A model generated the notes under the pieces. That model worked only from the letters and a program-made list of their open reading frames with translations, did no database searches and was not told the DNA's origin. A stretch of 64,000 nt of DNA, taken from positions 1 through 64,000 of the forward strand of contig NZ_JAMXFC010000002.1 in NCBI RefSeq assembly GCF_025370755.1, given 5' to 3'. The stretch is from Laspinema sp. D2d (GTDB lineage: Bacteria; Cyanobacteriota; Cyanobacteriia; Cyanobacteriales; Laspinemataceae). The first letter of the stretch is position 1. Each line of letters begins with the position of its first letter. Below, piece by piece: positions 45,067-54,808 of the stretch. The translations under genes and the position numbers were made by a program.

Positions 45067-47292
45067 CTAAGGTGTCCCATCGACATATTTTTGCCACATT
45101 TGTTCGTAGGCGTTTTCCATCTCCAGGGTAAACTGCTTGGCGTTCCACAGGGGAGCACTTTGGCGCGATCGCAGGAGTCGCCAAGAGATCTCTTCGCGGA
45201 GTTGGCGATCGCTCCCCAGACGAATTCCCCATTCCACATACTCTTGATCTGTCCAAGCAATCCCTTCGGTTACGCCAGCATTGATCATCATGGTATAGCT
45301 GTTACGAGCCGAAAATTGCTTTCCCACTTGCGTCACCAGAGGAACCCCCATCCATAGGGTTTCCAATGTCGTAGTCGCGCCATTATAAGGATAGGTATCG
45401 AGTACCACATCAGCAATACCCAGATTCGCCCGGTGAATTTCCTCCGAGGAATCAGTCGGCAAAAAGCGGAGGCGATCGCTTTCGACGCCCTCTTCATCTG
45501 CTAACTGGGTAAAAAAGTTTTTCACCGCTTCTTCATCGGCTCGGGTTTTAATCAAAAAGTAGCTATTCGGCACAGCTTTAAGAATCTTCATTTGTAGCCG
45601 CACTGTATGGGGATGACGCTTGTAAGCAGTTTGCCCGCTAAAATACACCACTGCATCAGTTGGAATTTCCAGGCGACCGCGTCTTAAAGTCGGGACTCCT
45701 ACCTCAAAACCATCTACGGCAATGTAAGTTTGAGGTAAGCGCCATATTTTTTCCTGATAGTAGTTTTGAGCCTGCTCAGGTAAAACATAAGGGTCAGCAA
45801 TATAATAATCAATAGCCGGAAGTCCAACAGCATCCCATCCCAGCCAACTCACTTGGATCGGCGCGGGTTTAAGTGCCATTATTGTAAAAGTAGAATCCAG
45901 GGTTAAACTATCCAGTTCAATTAAAATATCAATTTCATCCCTGGCAATTTGGTCCGTTATTTCTATGCTATTGCTCCCGACTTGATAGGCGCGGGTCATC
46001 TGAGAAACATACCAGTCTTGTAAAGAATCCCCGAGGGGCTGGTAGTTGATGAAATAGCCATAAATATCAAATTTATCGCGATCGTGATGTTGAAATAACC
46101 ATCGAGCTAGCCATCCTACGGAATGACTTCTTAAGCAATGAGAGATGTACCCGATTTTCAGTCGTTTCTCTTTTGCTCCTGCTTCTACCCGGCGCTGTTG
46201 GGAATGCTGATAATATTTATCTACTCGTTCAGGTGAATCCCTTTGAAGATAAGACTGGCATAATTCTGCGATCGGATTCTGAATCTGTCTATTTTTCTCG
46301 GGATCATCCCGCAAATAGGGATAAAAAAATGTGGAAGTCAGCAAACGCCTTGCTCTAACTGGATCGAGTACCGAAGGCGGTTGTTGGAGCAGTTCTAGCA
46401 GGAGTTGTTCCTGCTGATCGAGAGCAGTAACCGCTTCATTCCAATATCCCCCCCTACCCATGTAAGTTTTGATGAGCAAGTAGGTCGCAAAAACTTTGTC
46501 CGGCAATGCCTCCATGCTCTCATAACACTGTTTTGCTGTTTCTATAGCTAGAGAATAATTATGGGCATAATCATAAAAACCCGCTAGATTTCCCAAAATT
46601 TCAGCGGGATACTGAGGGTTCCCTTTTAAAGCTAATTTAGCTAGAGATATGGCATGATCAGGTTGCTTATGGGAGTAGGCAAGTGTCATCGCAGTCTCTA
46701 ACAAGACATCTCGAAAACCAGAAATGCGATCAAGGTGGGGGAGACAAGCGTTAGCAAATGCTATCGATGAAGGGTGTAGAGGCGCAAAGTTTAGCAACTT
46801 TTGCAATACTTGTAAGAGCAAATCGCTATTAATACTACCTGCTGCCTGTGTTTGTAACAGTTCTATAATTTCCCAGTTCTGAAGCTCCTCATCGCTTAAC
46901 GTCTCGGCAGCAATTGCCAGTTGCATCAGATTTAACACATTGTGAATATTTGAGGGGGTAATTTCCCAAATGTGTTGACGAATCAACCAAACTGCGGACT
47001 CATTTTTCTGTGCTTCGAGCCGGATTGCTTCGATTTCCAGCAACTGCACCAGTTCAGAGGTCCACAGATCGATCTGTTCCTCCGAACCCTCCGCCATACC
47101 CATTAACCAAGTGGTATGTGCTTCTTCTTCCTGTCCCTGCAACAGAAACACAATACCCAGGTGCCAGTACAGCGACATCTGTTCCGGCTGAGTTTCAATG
47201 GCGCGTTCATAAAGGGCGATCGCTTTAGTATAATTGCCTTCAAGCCGTTCCTGATTCGCTTGTTGCTCCCAATCGATGGATGGAGTAACCAT
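45067..47292 (-). CDS. SPINDLY/OGT-type glycosyltransferase (GT41), paralog B
   Basis: 741 residues, collinear with its neighbour: TPR part (1-320, NYTKAIALYERAIETQPEQM), then LKIGYISHCLRSHSVGWLARW, PIQVSWLGWDAVGLPAIDYY, VVYFSGQTAYKRHPH, and DVVLDTYPYNGATTTLETLWMGVPLV. The catalytic half is more conserved than the TPR half, which usually chooses the protein target. So the two paralogs may use the same sugar on different targets (inference). The gap between them is 157 bp. The gene arose by tandem duplication. Confidence 0.87.
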   Translation of the reverse strand: MVTPSIDWEQQANQERLEGNYTKAIALYERAIETQPEQMSLYWHLGIVFLLQGQEEEAHTTWLMGMAEGSEEQIDLWTSELVQLLEIEAIRLEAQKNESAVWLIRQHIWEITPSNIHNVLNLMQLAIAAETLSDEELQNWEIIELLQTQAAGSINSDLLLQVLQKLLNFAPLHPSSIAFANACLPHLDRISGFRDVLLETAMTLAYSHKQPDHAISLAKLALKGNPQYPAEILGNLAGFYDYAHNYSLAIETAKQCYESMEALPDKVFATYLLIKTYMGRGGYWNEAVTALDQQEQLLLELLQQPPSVLDPVRARRLLTSTFFYPYLRDDPEKNRQIQNPIAELCQSYLQRDSPERVDKYYQHSQQRRVEAGAKEKRLKIGYISHCLRSHSVGWLARWLFQHHDRDKFDIYGYFINYQPLGDSLQDWYVSQMTRAYQVGSNSIEITDQIARDEIDILIELDSLTLDSTFTIMALKPAPIQVSWLGWDAVGLPAIDYYIADPYVLPEQAQNYYQEKIWRLPQTYIAVDGFEVGVPTLRRGRLEIPTDAVVYFSGQTAYKRHPHTVRLQMKILKAVPNSYFLIKTRADEEAVKNFFTQLADEEGVESDRLRFLPTDSSEEIHRANLGIADVVLDTYPYNGATTTLETLWMGVPLVTQVGKQFSARNSYTMMINAGVTEGIAWTDQEYVEWGIRLGSDRQLREEISWRLLRSRQSAPLWNAKQFTLEMENAYEQMWQKYVDGTP

Positions 47293-47512
47293 AAAATTAC
47301 AAACTATATTTACGCTGTGAAACCTCTAACACTTGAACTTTGTTCCTCTGGTTACCCTAAAAATAAGTTAGAGTGAGCAGTATTATCGACTACCCACTCC
47401 TATTAAAAAGATTTACGATCTGAGGCAGAAGAATGCCTAAAGCTCCCTTATAGAGGAAAGTTTTTAACCGTCTAGCTACATTATAAAGATGCTACTAGAC
47501 CGTAAAATAATC

Positions 47513-48043
47513 TTAGCCGCCTGCACCCAGATCCTTGTCACCAGTTGCACATCCAGTAGAAGTCGGGTCTCCAGCTGGAGTTCCAGGAGCAGCCGCTTCG
47601 CACAAGCGTGCTAGGGTCAGGACTTCTGTGGAACTTACCCCGCTTGCCGTATATGCTAAACCTTTATAGCCTTTGAGGGATTTTCCAGTAGTGGCAGCAT
47701 TGATAGAGGCAACTTGAATTGCCGATGCTGCACCACCACCCGTAATAGTGTAGGTATAGTTGGCACTATCTTTAATACCAATTCCTAGGGGAGCGACCGT
47801 GGTAGCGAATAGGTTGTTATTTTCCAGGTGATAGGCTTGTTGTGCACGATTCATCGCACCAATGTTGTTGCGGGCTTCAACTTGCTTGGCTTTGTTGGCT
47901 TGGCTCAGTAGAGAGGGCAGAGCGACAGCAGCCAGAATCCCGATAATGATAACAACGACCAGAAGTTCGATGAGGGTGAAACCTTCTTCTCTATTTTTTT
48001 GGTTAAGGTGTTGCAGGAATTTAGTTTTAAATTCGGTCTTCAT
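47513..48043 (-). CDS. Type IV pilin-like protein (PilA/GspG class)
   Basis: 176 residues from the ATG at 48043, chosen because AGGAGA precedes it; an ATG at 48106 would add 21. A 21-residue leader ends at Gly, then the prepilin peptidase site FTLIELLVVVIIIGILAA with the conserved Glu5. The rest has the Pilin_GH pattern of cyanobacteria (AQQAYHLENNNLFA), and a C-terminal Ser/Thr-rich part with two cysteines (LCEA, GCATG) that can form the D-loop disulfide. It forms pili used for motility or DNA uptake, or is a minor pilin. The Ser/Thr-rich tail is a possible glycosylation target. Confidence 0.9.
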   Translation of the reverse strand: MKTEFKTKFLQHLNQKNREEGFTLIELLVVVIIIGILAAVALPSLLSQANKAKQVEARNNIGAMNRAQQAYHLENNNLFATTVAPLGIGIKDSANYTYTITGGGAASAIQVASINAATTGKSLKGYKGLAYTASGVSSTEVLTLARLCEAAAPGTPAGDPTSTGCATGDKDLGAGG

Positions 48044-48151
48044 AGTCTGAGGTCTCCTTGCTGAGTGGAATGGGTGATTTCTAACTCCTGGAGATAACTT
48101 ACCCACCTTCTGAGTTGTTCATATCACCCCCAGAAAAATTTTTTGACATTT

Positions 48152-49477
48152 TTAAGCAGAACGCTCCAAAAGCAGATAGAGAAAAGCTTCCATATTTCTC
48201 ACAAGGGTTTTAACTTCCTCGAAGGCAATAATTTCTGTGACTGGCTCCAGGGTGACCGGATCCACTGGCCTGATTTGAATCCATCGTTCTGTCAATGACT
48301 TAATCGACTGCCTTCTTTCCCACAGAGGCAATAGACAAGCGGATAGACTACTCTCCAAACCTATAGGGCGAATGGTGTTGAGCGTAATATACCCGCTGAT
48401 TTGAAAGGGGACTCGATTGGCGATAGATTGCAGCAGATCTTCTCGAATTTGAGGGGTTTTGAGCTGGGGGTGCAGCTCCACCCAGGCATTTTCCCAGTCT
48501 GTATCTGTCCATTCTGCGACTGAGGGGCTACTGTCCTCGGTCTTAGGATGAGTGCACCAAAAATCCAGTAATCGGTGACAAGGATGCAAGAGTTCAAACA
48601 ACTGCAATTCCTCTTCTGGGGAAAGCTCAGGTAAACTCATGGCCATAAAAGGAGGTAAATCGTCAGGATTGATGAACAGGTCCTGCAACTGCCAACCCCG
48701 CCAGTTCACCATACTGACAAACTCTAGCTCGGCTGCTCTTAAGGCTGCAAACATCTGAGGAATGGTGTAACCTTTGTCCCCTTGAAATAAATAGTTCATC
48801 ATATAATACTCGGGCTCGTCATGCTTCTTTTCCTGCCAGGTACTTCTTTTAATATCTACGTCATCTTTTAAGGACCTCATAGTATCGCGTACTATAGAAA
48901 TCTCCAAGTCTCCAGGATTGCCATCCATCAATCCCATCATTTTAAAAATGTCTTGAGCACGATAATAGTAATACCGACCTAAAAAACTGTGGAGATTGCT
49001 CCGAATAATTCCTTCTGGCTTAAGGACGGACTTCATTGCCTTTAGCCCCATTGCTGGGTCCGGAAACAGATATAAAACTTCGTCATTATTAATATAGTCA
49101 AAATTTACCCCTAAACTAGGCAAATCTTCTATGGGCATAACATAAAATTCAGCATCTTTAAATCCGTGATACTCTAAGCGTTGTTTTGCCAGCTTTACCG
49201 ATTCCTGGGATAAATCTATTCCAATAATTCTAGCTCCCGGATTGGCTTCTGCCAAAGCTAAAGCTTTATAGCCGGTGCCACATCCCGCATCTAATATGAC
49301 TTTGTTCTTGGGGCTGACTACTTTTTTATACCTCAAATAAAAGGCTGTAATAATATTATGAATAAATAGACAATTATAATCGTTTTTGGGCGAGGCTTCG
49401 ACAGGTTGCCTAGGATAAGGGCCACTGTCAAATTGCTGACGAATTTTCTCTCGTAATTCCGGGGTATTGTTATTCAT
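48152..49477 (-). CDS. SAM-dependent methyltransferase with C-terminal extension
   Basis: 441 residues. Motif I is ILDAGCGTGYKALALA (61-76), then IIGIDLSQESVKLAKQRL and FDYINNDEVLYLFPDP, so the class I fold occupies about 55-215. The remaining 220 residues contain EEELQLFELLHPCHRLLDFW and WIQIRPVDPVTL and are not assigned to any family, though such tails occur in cyanobacterial methyltransferases near glycosyltransferase genes. The substrate is unknown. It is downstream of no obvious operon partner; the pilin gene lies 108 bp further on in the same direction. Confidence 0.83.
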   Translation of the reverse strand: MNNNTPELREKIRQQFDSGPYPRQPVEASPKNDYNCLFIHNIITAFYLRYKKVVSPKNKVILDAGCGTGYKALALAEANPGARIIGIDLSQESVKLAKQRLEYHGFKDAEFYVMPIEDLPSLGVNFDYINNDEVLYLFPDPAMGLKAMKSVLKPEGIIRSNLHSFLGRYYYYRAQDIFKMMGLMDGNPGDLEISIVRDTMRSLKDDVDIKRSTWQEKKHDEPEYYMMNYLFQGDKGYTIPQMFAALRAAELEFVSMVNWRGWQLQDLFINPDDLPPFMAMSLPELSPEEELQLFELLHPCHRLLDFWCTHPKTEDSSPSVAEWTDTDWENAWVELHPQLKTPQIREDLLQSIANRVPFQISGYITLNTIRPIGLESSLSACLLPLWERRQSIKSLTERWIQIRPVDPVTLEPVTEIIAFEEVKTLVRNMEAFLYLLLERSA

Positions 49478-49748
49478 TATTGTAAAGCCTCTTATAGTTC
49501 TGTTAATTTTTAAATTTAAAGAATTAAGCAGGGAGACAAAAATAATTTCACCCTATTCTTTGCCCTTTGCTCAACAACAAGAGTTGCAGGGGAGCAGAAT
49601 ATGCTATTTTCTTGCATGACTACTTACGTTTTTATTTTAAACCTACAAAATAATTTGATCACAACCACTCATTCTTTAAAAAAATGATAAATCTGTATTA
49701 GCTCCTCAGTAGGAACGGATCAGTGGGTACAAAAAACTTTTAACCAAC

Positions 49749-50282
49749 TTAATTCTCATCTCCCGTTCCGCCCATCCCTGGCGCATTTTCCGCTCCTGTT
49801 TCAGGAACTAGCAGATTTGGCACTGCTGAACCATTAGCGGGCCGATCGCCACCAGGTAGCTGGAATAGGTCGCTGGAACTGGGGATGGTGGCTAGGGCAA
49901 CCCGATCGCCTCCTACAGACCTCAGCAAATCTAGCACCTGCATCACGTCATTATAACTTGCCATTTTTGACGCCGAAAGCACAATCAACCCCTCGGGTCT
50001 GGCTCTTTTATAAGTCAACAATAACTGATACAGTTGCTCCCGCGTTACAGGCTGTTTATCCACGTAGCTTTGTCCGAGTTGGTCTACGCTGACAAATAGC
50101 TTCAATTCTTGCATCTGTACCGTCCCCGTCTCTGCTTGGGGCAAGTCTACATTCACCGCCTGTTGGCGGGTGAGTTGCAAGGCGGCTAGGAGGAAAAAGG
50201 TCAAAATACAAAAAATGACGTCGATGAGCGGAATCAACTCGATGCGAGCTTCTTCCATTTGGGACTCATAGTTAATCTTCAT
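49749..50282 (-). CDS. exbD: ExbD/TolR-family transport protein
   Basis: 177 residues. A single membrane helix (16-41, ELIPLIDVIFCILTFFLLAAL) contains Asp21, the conserved proton-path residue. The periplasmic domain follows (42-135, with VNVDLPQAETG), and a Gly/Pro/Asn-rich tail (135-177). With ExbB it forms the proton-driven motor that energises TonB for outer-membrane uptake, or a TolQR-like complex. It lies 71 bp downstream of exbB. No tonB or receptor gene is seen nearby. Confidence 0.9.
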   Translation of the reverse strand: MKINYESQMEEARIELIPLIDVIFCILTFFLLAALQLTRQQAVNVDLPQAETGTVQMQELKLFVSVDQLGQSYVDKQPVTREQLYQLLLTYKRARPEGLIVLSASKMASYNDVMQVLDLLRSVGGDRVALATIPSSSDLFQLPGGDRPANGSAVPNLLVPETGAENAPGMGGTGDEN

Positions 50283-50353
50283 CGGGCGATCGCCTCCCAG
50301 AAATTCAAAGGGGTGAATGGCAAGCGGTAGGAACTCCCCCCGCTTAATCTAAC

Positions 50354-51196
50354 CTAATTTGACTGATCGGAGGAATTCAAGCCATCAATCTTGTTGGCTC
50401 TATCCTGGGGCTGATCCCCGATTTCTGGGTAGCCTTTACTATGATTAACAGACCCTTCAGGTTTAACGGTGAACCCACTGTCTTGAACCGTTCTGCTGGC
50501 CCAGGCGGCGGGAGTTTCTGGCGCACCACTGCGATTATGGTGGATTTGGCTCCAATATTGGCGATAGAGCAACTCCAGTTCATTCCCGCATTTGCGGAAA
50601 ATTTTGACCTGGTTGACGACTAAGGCTTGAAATAGACGATAGAAGGCTAAACTCGTAATGGCGATAATCAGCCCAAATGCGGTACTGATTAGGGCTGCAC
50701 CGATGCCGGTAGTGACCCCGGCGGTGGCTCCGGTTCCGATATCTCCCAGGCGGATTGAACCGAGGGATTCAATTAACCCTAGGACGGTACCAAGCAAGCC
50801 GAGCAAAGGCGAGATCGCAATCACGGCTTCTAATACTTTATCACCCCGGCGCATAATAGCAATTTCCTCCTCTGCCCCGGCCTCTAGTGCCAGCCGAAAT
50901 ACTTCAGGATCGGCATTTTGCAATCGCAAGGGGGAATGGAGAAATCGTCCGATGGGGCGCTTGCTGGCTTGTCTAGCAACTTCCTGGGCGACTCGCCAAT
51001 CATATCGGGCGGCTTCCAGGACGCGATTGGCAGTTTCTTTTTCTTTGCTGACGACGGTCGCCCAAAACCAACTGCGCTCTAATATTGTGGCGACTGCTAG
51101 GATGGATAGAACCCACAAGGGCCACATCGATACGCCGCCTTTCTCAAAAATCTCTTGGATTGTGTCTATGTTCACGCTGTTGGGTTCCTCCGTCAA
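50354..51196 (-). CDS. exbB: MotA/TolQ/ExbB proton-channel protein
   Basis: 280 residues. Three membrane helices lie at about 18-45, 121-147 and 160-188. The signature [20 protein letters not shown] and the [17 protein letters not shown] helix fit the family. The last 60 residues are hydrophilic and variable. It pairs with the downstream exbD gene. Together the two proteins turn the proton gradient into work at the outer membrane, for iron or other ligand uptake, in cyanobacteria usually with unlinked TonB and receptors. Confidence 0.9.
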   Translation of the reverse strand: MTEEPNSVNIDTIQEIFEKGGVSMWPLWVLSILAVATILERSWFWATVVSKEKETANRVLEAARYDWRVAQEVARQASKRPIGRFLHSPLRLQNADPEVFRLALEAGAEEEIAIMRRGDKVLEAVIAISPLLGLLGTVLGLIESLGSIRLGDIGTGATAGVTTGIGAALISTAFGLIIAITSLAFYRLFQALVVNQVKIFRKCGNELELLYRQYWSQIHHNRSGAPETPAAWASRTVQDSGFTVKPEGSVNHSKGYPEIGDQPQDRANKIDGLNSSDQSN

Positions 51197-51426
51197 TTGC
51201 GATCGCCTAGGGTTGGGTCTACGATCAACTCAGGATATGGCATTTCTATTGTAGAAATTTACGATACTTTACAACCAGTCTGAGAGGATTCGGTAGAATT
51301 CGAGAATAGGGTGGGCGCTACAAACGCCTCCGAGTGTTTTCAGCAAACCCTCTGGTCACTCATCTACGATACTAAAAAGATGCCTTCTTTGGGGTCTAGC
51401 TGTCCCCTGTTTTAAGTGTTCTCATT

Positions 51427-52491
51427 ATGAAAATCAGTGAAACAATGCCTCGATGGTTGACTTTGGGATTCGCCTTCCCCTTAATTTTCCTCAACAGTTG
51501 GCTGTTGCTGGTGGCGTTTGATTATTTTGACAAGATCATCAGTATCCTGCTTGCAGCCTCGTTGCTGGCGTTTATTTTGGATTATCCGGTGAATCTCCTA
51601 GAGCGATATGGGGCCAAACATACCCCGGCTGTGATTCTCGTGTTTCTATTGACCTTACTGACGTTGGTAGGGTTGGGGATCACATTGGTGCCGATCGCCT
51701 TAGAACAATTGACGGAGTTAGCGAACCGATTGCCCGTTTGGATTAAATCTGGGGCCGCGCAACTCCAGACCCTGCAAGAAATGGCGATCGCCCGAAATTG
51801 GCCGGTAGATCTCAGTGGATTGAGCACTCAACTGACGGAACGCCTGTCGAGTCAGTTGCAAAACCTCACGGGTCAAGTCCTGGGTTTTGCCGTGGATACG
51901 GTGGGTCGCATATTTGATGTCGTAGTGACGGTCATCTTAACGTTCTATATGCTCTGGCGCGGACGTAGCCTTTGGGAGGGCCTATTACAATGGTTACCCC
52001 CTCGTCTGGCGAAGGAGATGCGGTTCTCCCTAGGCCAAAATTTCCATAATTATTTTGTCGGTCAAGTCACGGTAGCGTCTTTAATGGGAGTTTCCATGAC
52101 TTTGGCATTTTTGGTCTTGCGAGTCCCGTTTGGTCTGTTATTTGGTTTAGTGGTGGGCGTGTTGAGCCTGATTCCGTTTGGGGCCGGTTTAAGTATTAGT
52201 TTGGTGAGTATCTTAGTTGCGTTTAATAATTTTTGGCTGGGGGTGAAAGTTTTAATCGTGTCCGTGGCGATCGAGCAAAGCATCGAAAGTGGCGTGGCAC
52301 CGCGATTATTGGGGGGATTTACGGGTCTTAATCCAGTCTGGGTGCTAATTTCGCTTTTAATTGGTGCGAAGTTGGGAGGAGTGTTAGGGGTTCTGATTGC
52401 AGTGCCTCTAGCTAGTTTTATCAAAAGCACCGCAGACAGTTTGCGATCGGATCCAGATAGTCCCCCGGTTGAAGTGTCAAGCGCGCACTGA
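51427..52491 (+). CDS. AI-2E family membrane transporter
   Basis: 354 residues with about eight hydrophobic helices (15-75, 152-170, 210-330). The typical family pattern is present: an early helix pair, a long soluble part (80-150, LAN-RLPVWIK... LQTLQEMA), then GQVTVASLMGVSMTLAFLVL and the C-terminal GAKLGGVLGVLIAVPLASF. AI-2E relatives have been called quorum-signal exporters or permeases, and others are sodium-proton antiporters, so substrate is open. It stands alone and is divergent from exbB. Confidence 0.87.
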   Translation: MKISETMPRWLTLGFAFPLIFLNSWLLLVAFDYFDKIISILLAASLLAFILDYPVNLLERYGAKHTPAVILVFLLTLLTLVGLGITLVPIALEQLTELANRLPVWIKSGAAQLQTLQEMAIARNWPVDLSGLSTQLTERLSSQLQNLTGQVLGFAVDTVGRIFDVVVTVILTFYMLWRGRSLWEGLLQWLPPRLAKEMRFSLGQNFHNYFVGQVTVASLMGVSMTLAFLVLRVPFGLLFGLVVGVLSLIPFGAGLSISLVSILVAFNNFWLGVKVLIVSVAIEQSIESGVAPRLLGGFTGLNPVWVLISLLIGAKLGGVLGVLIAVPLASFIKSTADSLRSDPDSPPVEVSSAH

Positions 52492-52493
52492 TT

Positions 52494-52556
52494 TATAGAT
52501 TAGCCCCCCCAGGCGGGCTTTGTCCGCTTTCCTCCCCACCCTTTAGGGTGTGGGTT
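52494..52556. repeat. Double-hairpin dispersed repeat, copy 1
   Basis: TATAGATTAGCC, AGGCGGGCTTTGTCCG, then ACCCTTTAGGGTGTGG. The second part is a short hairpin (ACCCTTTAGGGT) and the first a GCC...GGC hairpin. The same unit occurs at 54809-54870, and a short piece (GGCGGCTTTGTCCG) is at about 52939-52952. Confidence 0.65.
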
Positions 52557-52648
52557 TCGAGAGGTTCAAGGATAAAATAAGCGATCGCCTTCCTGAATAT
52601 TGAAGAAGGCGATCGCTTGTTTTATGGATAGGGTTCGGTGTTGGGGGC

Positions 52649-52753
52649 TTATTCTTCTGCGCCTTGAATTTTGAGTAAGGCGAACCCGAGGACTAAACCG
52701 ACCATGACTAAAGCAAAGGCTAAAAAGGCAGTCGTGAAAATTTCACCAGTCAT
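52649..52753 (-). CDS. petM: Cytochrome b6f complex subunit PetM
   Basis: 34 residues, too short to be reported by simple ORF screens. The sequence has a single membrane helix (8-26) followed by FALLKIQGAEE, which is the conserved C-terminus of PetM. It is a small structural subunit of the cytochrome b6f complex in the thylakoid membrane, needed for its stability in linear and cyclic electron flow. The start ATG at 52753 follows AGGAG at about 9 bp upstream. It stands alone. Confidence 0.9.
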   Translation of the reverse strand: MTGEIFTTAFLAFALVMVGLVLGFALLKIQGAEE

Positions 52754-53247
52754 CGTTATAATTTCTCCTAAATTTATGGGATGAGGACAAGTTCTAGCCA
52801 GACCGCTAAACTCCGTGCGGTTTAAACCCGCACGGAGTATTGTAGAACACTTCGGACCTGCTTCTGCCTGGAACTACCTACCGATGCCATCAAACCAGCC
52901 CACCAAAACAAACAGGATACTCAGGGTCTCCTTCTTGTGGCGGCTTTGTCCGGTATTTAGCGAGCGTTTCCTCAGCTTTCAGTGCCTATTTCTGTAAATT
53001 GTCCGCCAGGGCTGGGTCTGTGGGGATCGATTATTGCCCATTGGTCAGATATATGGACTAAATCTTGACAATTGTCGGACTGAACTGCGTCGAGTTTTTG
53101 AATCGTATGGGTCACTTTTCTAAAAATTTCATTAACTTTTACGTTTCTTAACCTCCTACAATATTGTGGAGGAGATTTTCTACCGGAGGTTAGATCCCTT
53201 TGTCCGCCCACGATTGTAGCATTGTCGGTGGAGGCATAAGAAAATCT
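52754..53247. other. Regulatory region between petM and the amylase gene
   Basis: About 490 bp between divergent genes. It contains a strong palindrome at 52811-52837 (see separate entry), a GACAATTGTC palindrome at 53067-53076 and a near-palindrome CCTCC...GGAGG at 53152-53172. No ORF is convincing. Confidence 0.5.
52811..52837. promoter_or_regulatory. Palindrome upstream of petM
   Basis: CTCCGTGCGG (52811-52820) and CCGCACGGAG (52828-52837) are perfect inverse copies with a 7-nt spacer TTTAAAC. It lies 58 bp before the petM start. It could be an operator or a transcript-end hairpin. Confidence 0.4.
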
Positions 53248-54693
53248 ATGGAAATTCAAACACCCGATTGGGTAAAACACGCGGTTTTTTATCAAATTTT
53301 TCCGGACCGATTCGCCCGAGGTACTCAGCCTCGTGAGCTACTCTTGAAGCACAGTCGTTGGGAAGATTGGCACGCTATTCCGACCCTGCAAGGGTATAAA
53401 GGAGGAAATCTCTGGGGCGTTGTAGACAAACTGGACTATTTGCAAGACTTGGGGATTAATGCTATTTATTTTACCCCCATTTTTCAATCGGCGAGTAACC
53501 ACCGTTATCACACCCATGATTACTATCAGGTAGATCCGATGTTGGGGAAAACTGGGGCGTTTCGAGAATTGTTGTTAGAGGCGCATCAACGCAATATTAA
53601 AGTAGTGCTAGATGGGGTTTTTAACCACTCTAGCCGGGGCTTTTTCTTTTTTCATGATGTTTTGGAAAATGGCCCTTATTCTCCCTGGGTCGATTGGTTT
53701 AAAATTCACGGATGGCCCCTGTCTCCTTACAATGGCGATTTTCCCGCTAATTATGATGGATGGGCGGATAATCGGGCTTTGCCGGTGTTCAACCACGACA
53801 ATCCAGAGGTGCGGGAATACATTATGGAGATTGCAGAATATTGGATTAAGTTTGGGATTGATGGCTGGCGGTTGGATGTGCCGTTTGAGGTGAAAACGGA
53901 AGGGTTTTGGCAGGAGTTTCGCGATCGCGTCAAAGCAATTAATCCCGATGCCTACATTGTCGGCGAAGTCTGGCATGATGCTCGTCCCTGGTTGGATGGG
54001 ACTCAGTTCGATGGGGTGATGAACTATTTATTTACCGGACCTACCATTGCCTTTACTGCGGGCGATCGCGTTGATTTGAGTCAAGTCAAGGACCGGGACT
54101 ACCAAACCACCCCTCCCATGTTTGCTGGAGAGTATGCGGAAAAAATGCAGCAGTTGTTGGAAATGTACCCCTGGGAAATCCAACTGACTCAGCTTAACCT
54201 TCTAGCTTCTCATGATACGGCACGTCTGCTTTCTATTGCCGGAGATGATAAACCTTCTGTGGAGTTGGCAACTCTGCTGTTAATAACCTTCCCCGGTGCT
54301 CCGAGTATTTACTATGGAGATGAAGTCGGTTTGGCGGGTCGTCTGGACCCTGACTCTCGTCGTGGTTTTCCCAAGGAAGAAGATTGGGACCGGGAAGTAT
54401 TCGACTATCACCGCCAACTGATTACGCTGCGTCATGCTCATCCAGCTTTGCGGACCGGCACTTACAAGGTGTTATGCGCTCAAGGAACCCTCTATGTCTT
54501 CGCAAGGCAGTTACCGGGGGAAGAACTGATTGTCGCCGTCAATGTCGGCACGAATGCCTGTGAGCAGACTGTGGATGTCTCTGGATTGAACTCTCATCCT
54601 GAGAAATTGTTATATGGGAAAGCTCAAGTGTCTTGGCAGGATGACCAGATGAGTTTAAATGTTCCCCCTCGCAGTGGGTGCATTTTGGGTTAA
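53248..54693 (+). CDS. GH13 alpha-amylase family glycosidase
   Basis: 481 residues from the ATG at 53248; an ATG at 53200 would add 16 residues. The catalytic triad is Asp210 (GWRLDVPFE), Glu240 (IVGEVWH) and Asp323 (LLASHDTAR). Region I DGVFNHSS is at 122-129. The early sequence (DWVKHAVFYQIFPDRFARG) is typical of neopullulanase/cyclomaltodextrinase and alpha-amylase subfamilies; there is no N-terminal CBM34 domain and no signal peptide, so it is a cytoplasmic enzyme. It probably cuts glycogen fragments or maltodextrins. The exact specificity is not readable. Confidence 0.93.
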   Translation: MEIQTPDWVKHAVFYQIFPDRFARGTQPRELLLKHSRWEDWHAIPTLQGYKGGNLWGVVDKLDYLQDLGINAIYFTPIFQSASNHRYHTHDYYQVDPMLGKTGAFRELLLEAHQRNIKVVLDGVFNHSSRGFFFFHDVLENGPYSPWVDWFKIHGWPLSPYNGDFPANYDGWADNRALPVFNHDNPEVREYIMEIAEYWIKFGIDGWRLDVPFEVKTEGFWQEFRDRVKAINPDAYIVGEVWHDARPWLDGTQFDGVMNYLFTGPTIAFTAGDRVDLSQVKDRDYQTTPPMFAGEYAEKMQQLLEMYPWEIQLTQLNLLASHDTARLLSIAGDDKPSVELATLLLITFPGAPSIYYGDEVGLAGRLDPDSRRGFPKEEDWDREVFDYHRQLITLRHAHPALRTGTYKVLCAQGTLYVFARQLPGEELIVAVNVGTNACEQTVDVSGLNSHPEKLLYGKAQVSWQDDQMSLNVPPRSGCILG

Positions 54694-54699
54694 ATGATG

Positions 54700-54724
54700 G
54701 GGGCGAGGCAGGAGGCGTCGCCCC
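54700..54724. repeat. Hairpin after the amylase gene
   Basis: GGGGCGA (54700-54706) pairs with TCGCCCC (54718-54724), 6 bp after the stop codon, with a loop GGCAGGAGGCG. It may mark the transcript end or be a short dispersed repeat. Confidence 0.5.
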
Positions 54725-54808
54725 TATCGTGGATGGAGAGAGTTGAGGGGGTGGGCTTCTTAGATGCGATCGCCTCCGATACCAAATCCAGGTAGGAAAA
54801 GTCGTTTT

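Noticed and set aside
53067-53076. GACAATTGTC palindrome as an operator
   Set aside because: Only 10 bp and no second copy nearby, so chance cannot be excluded.
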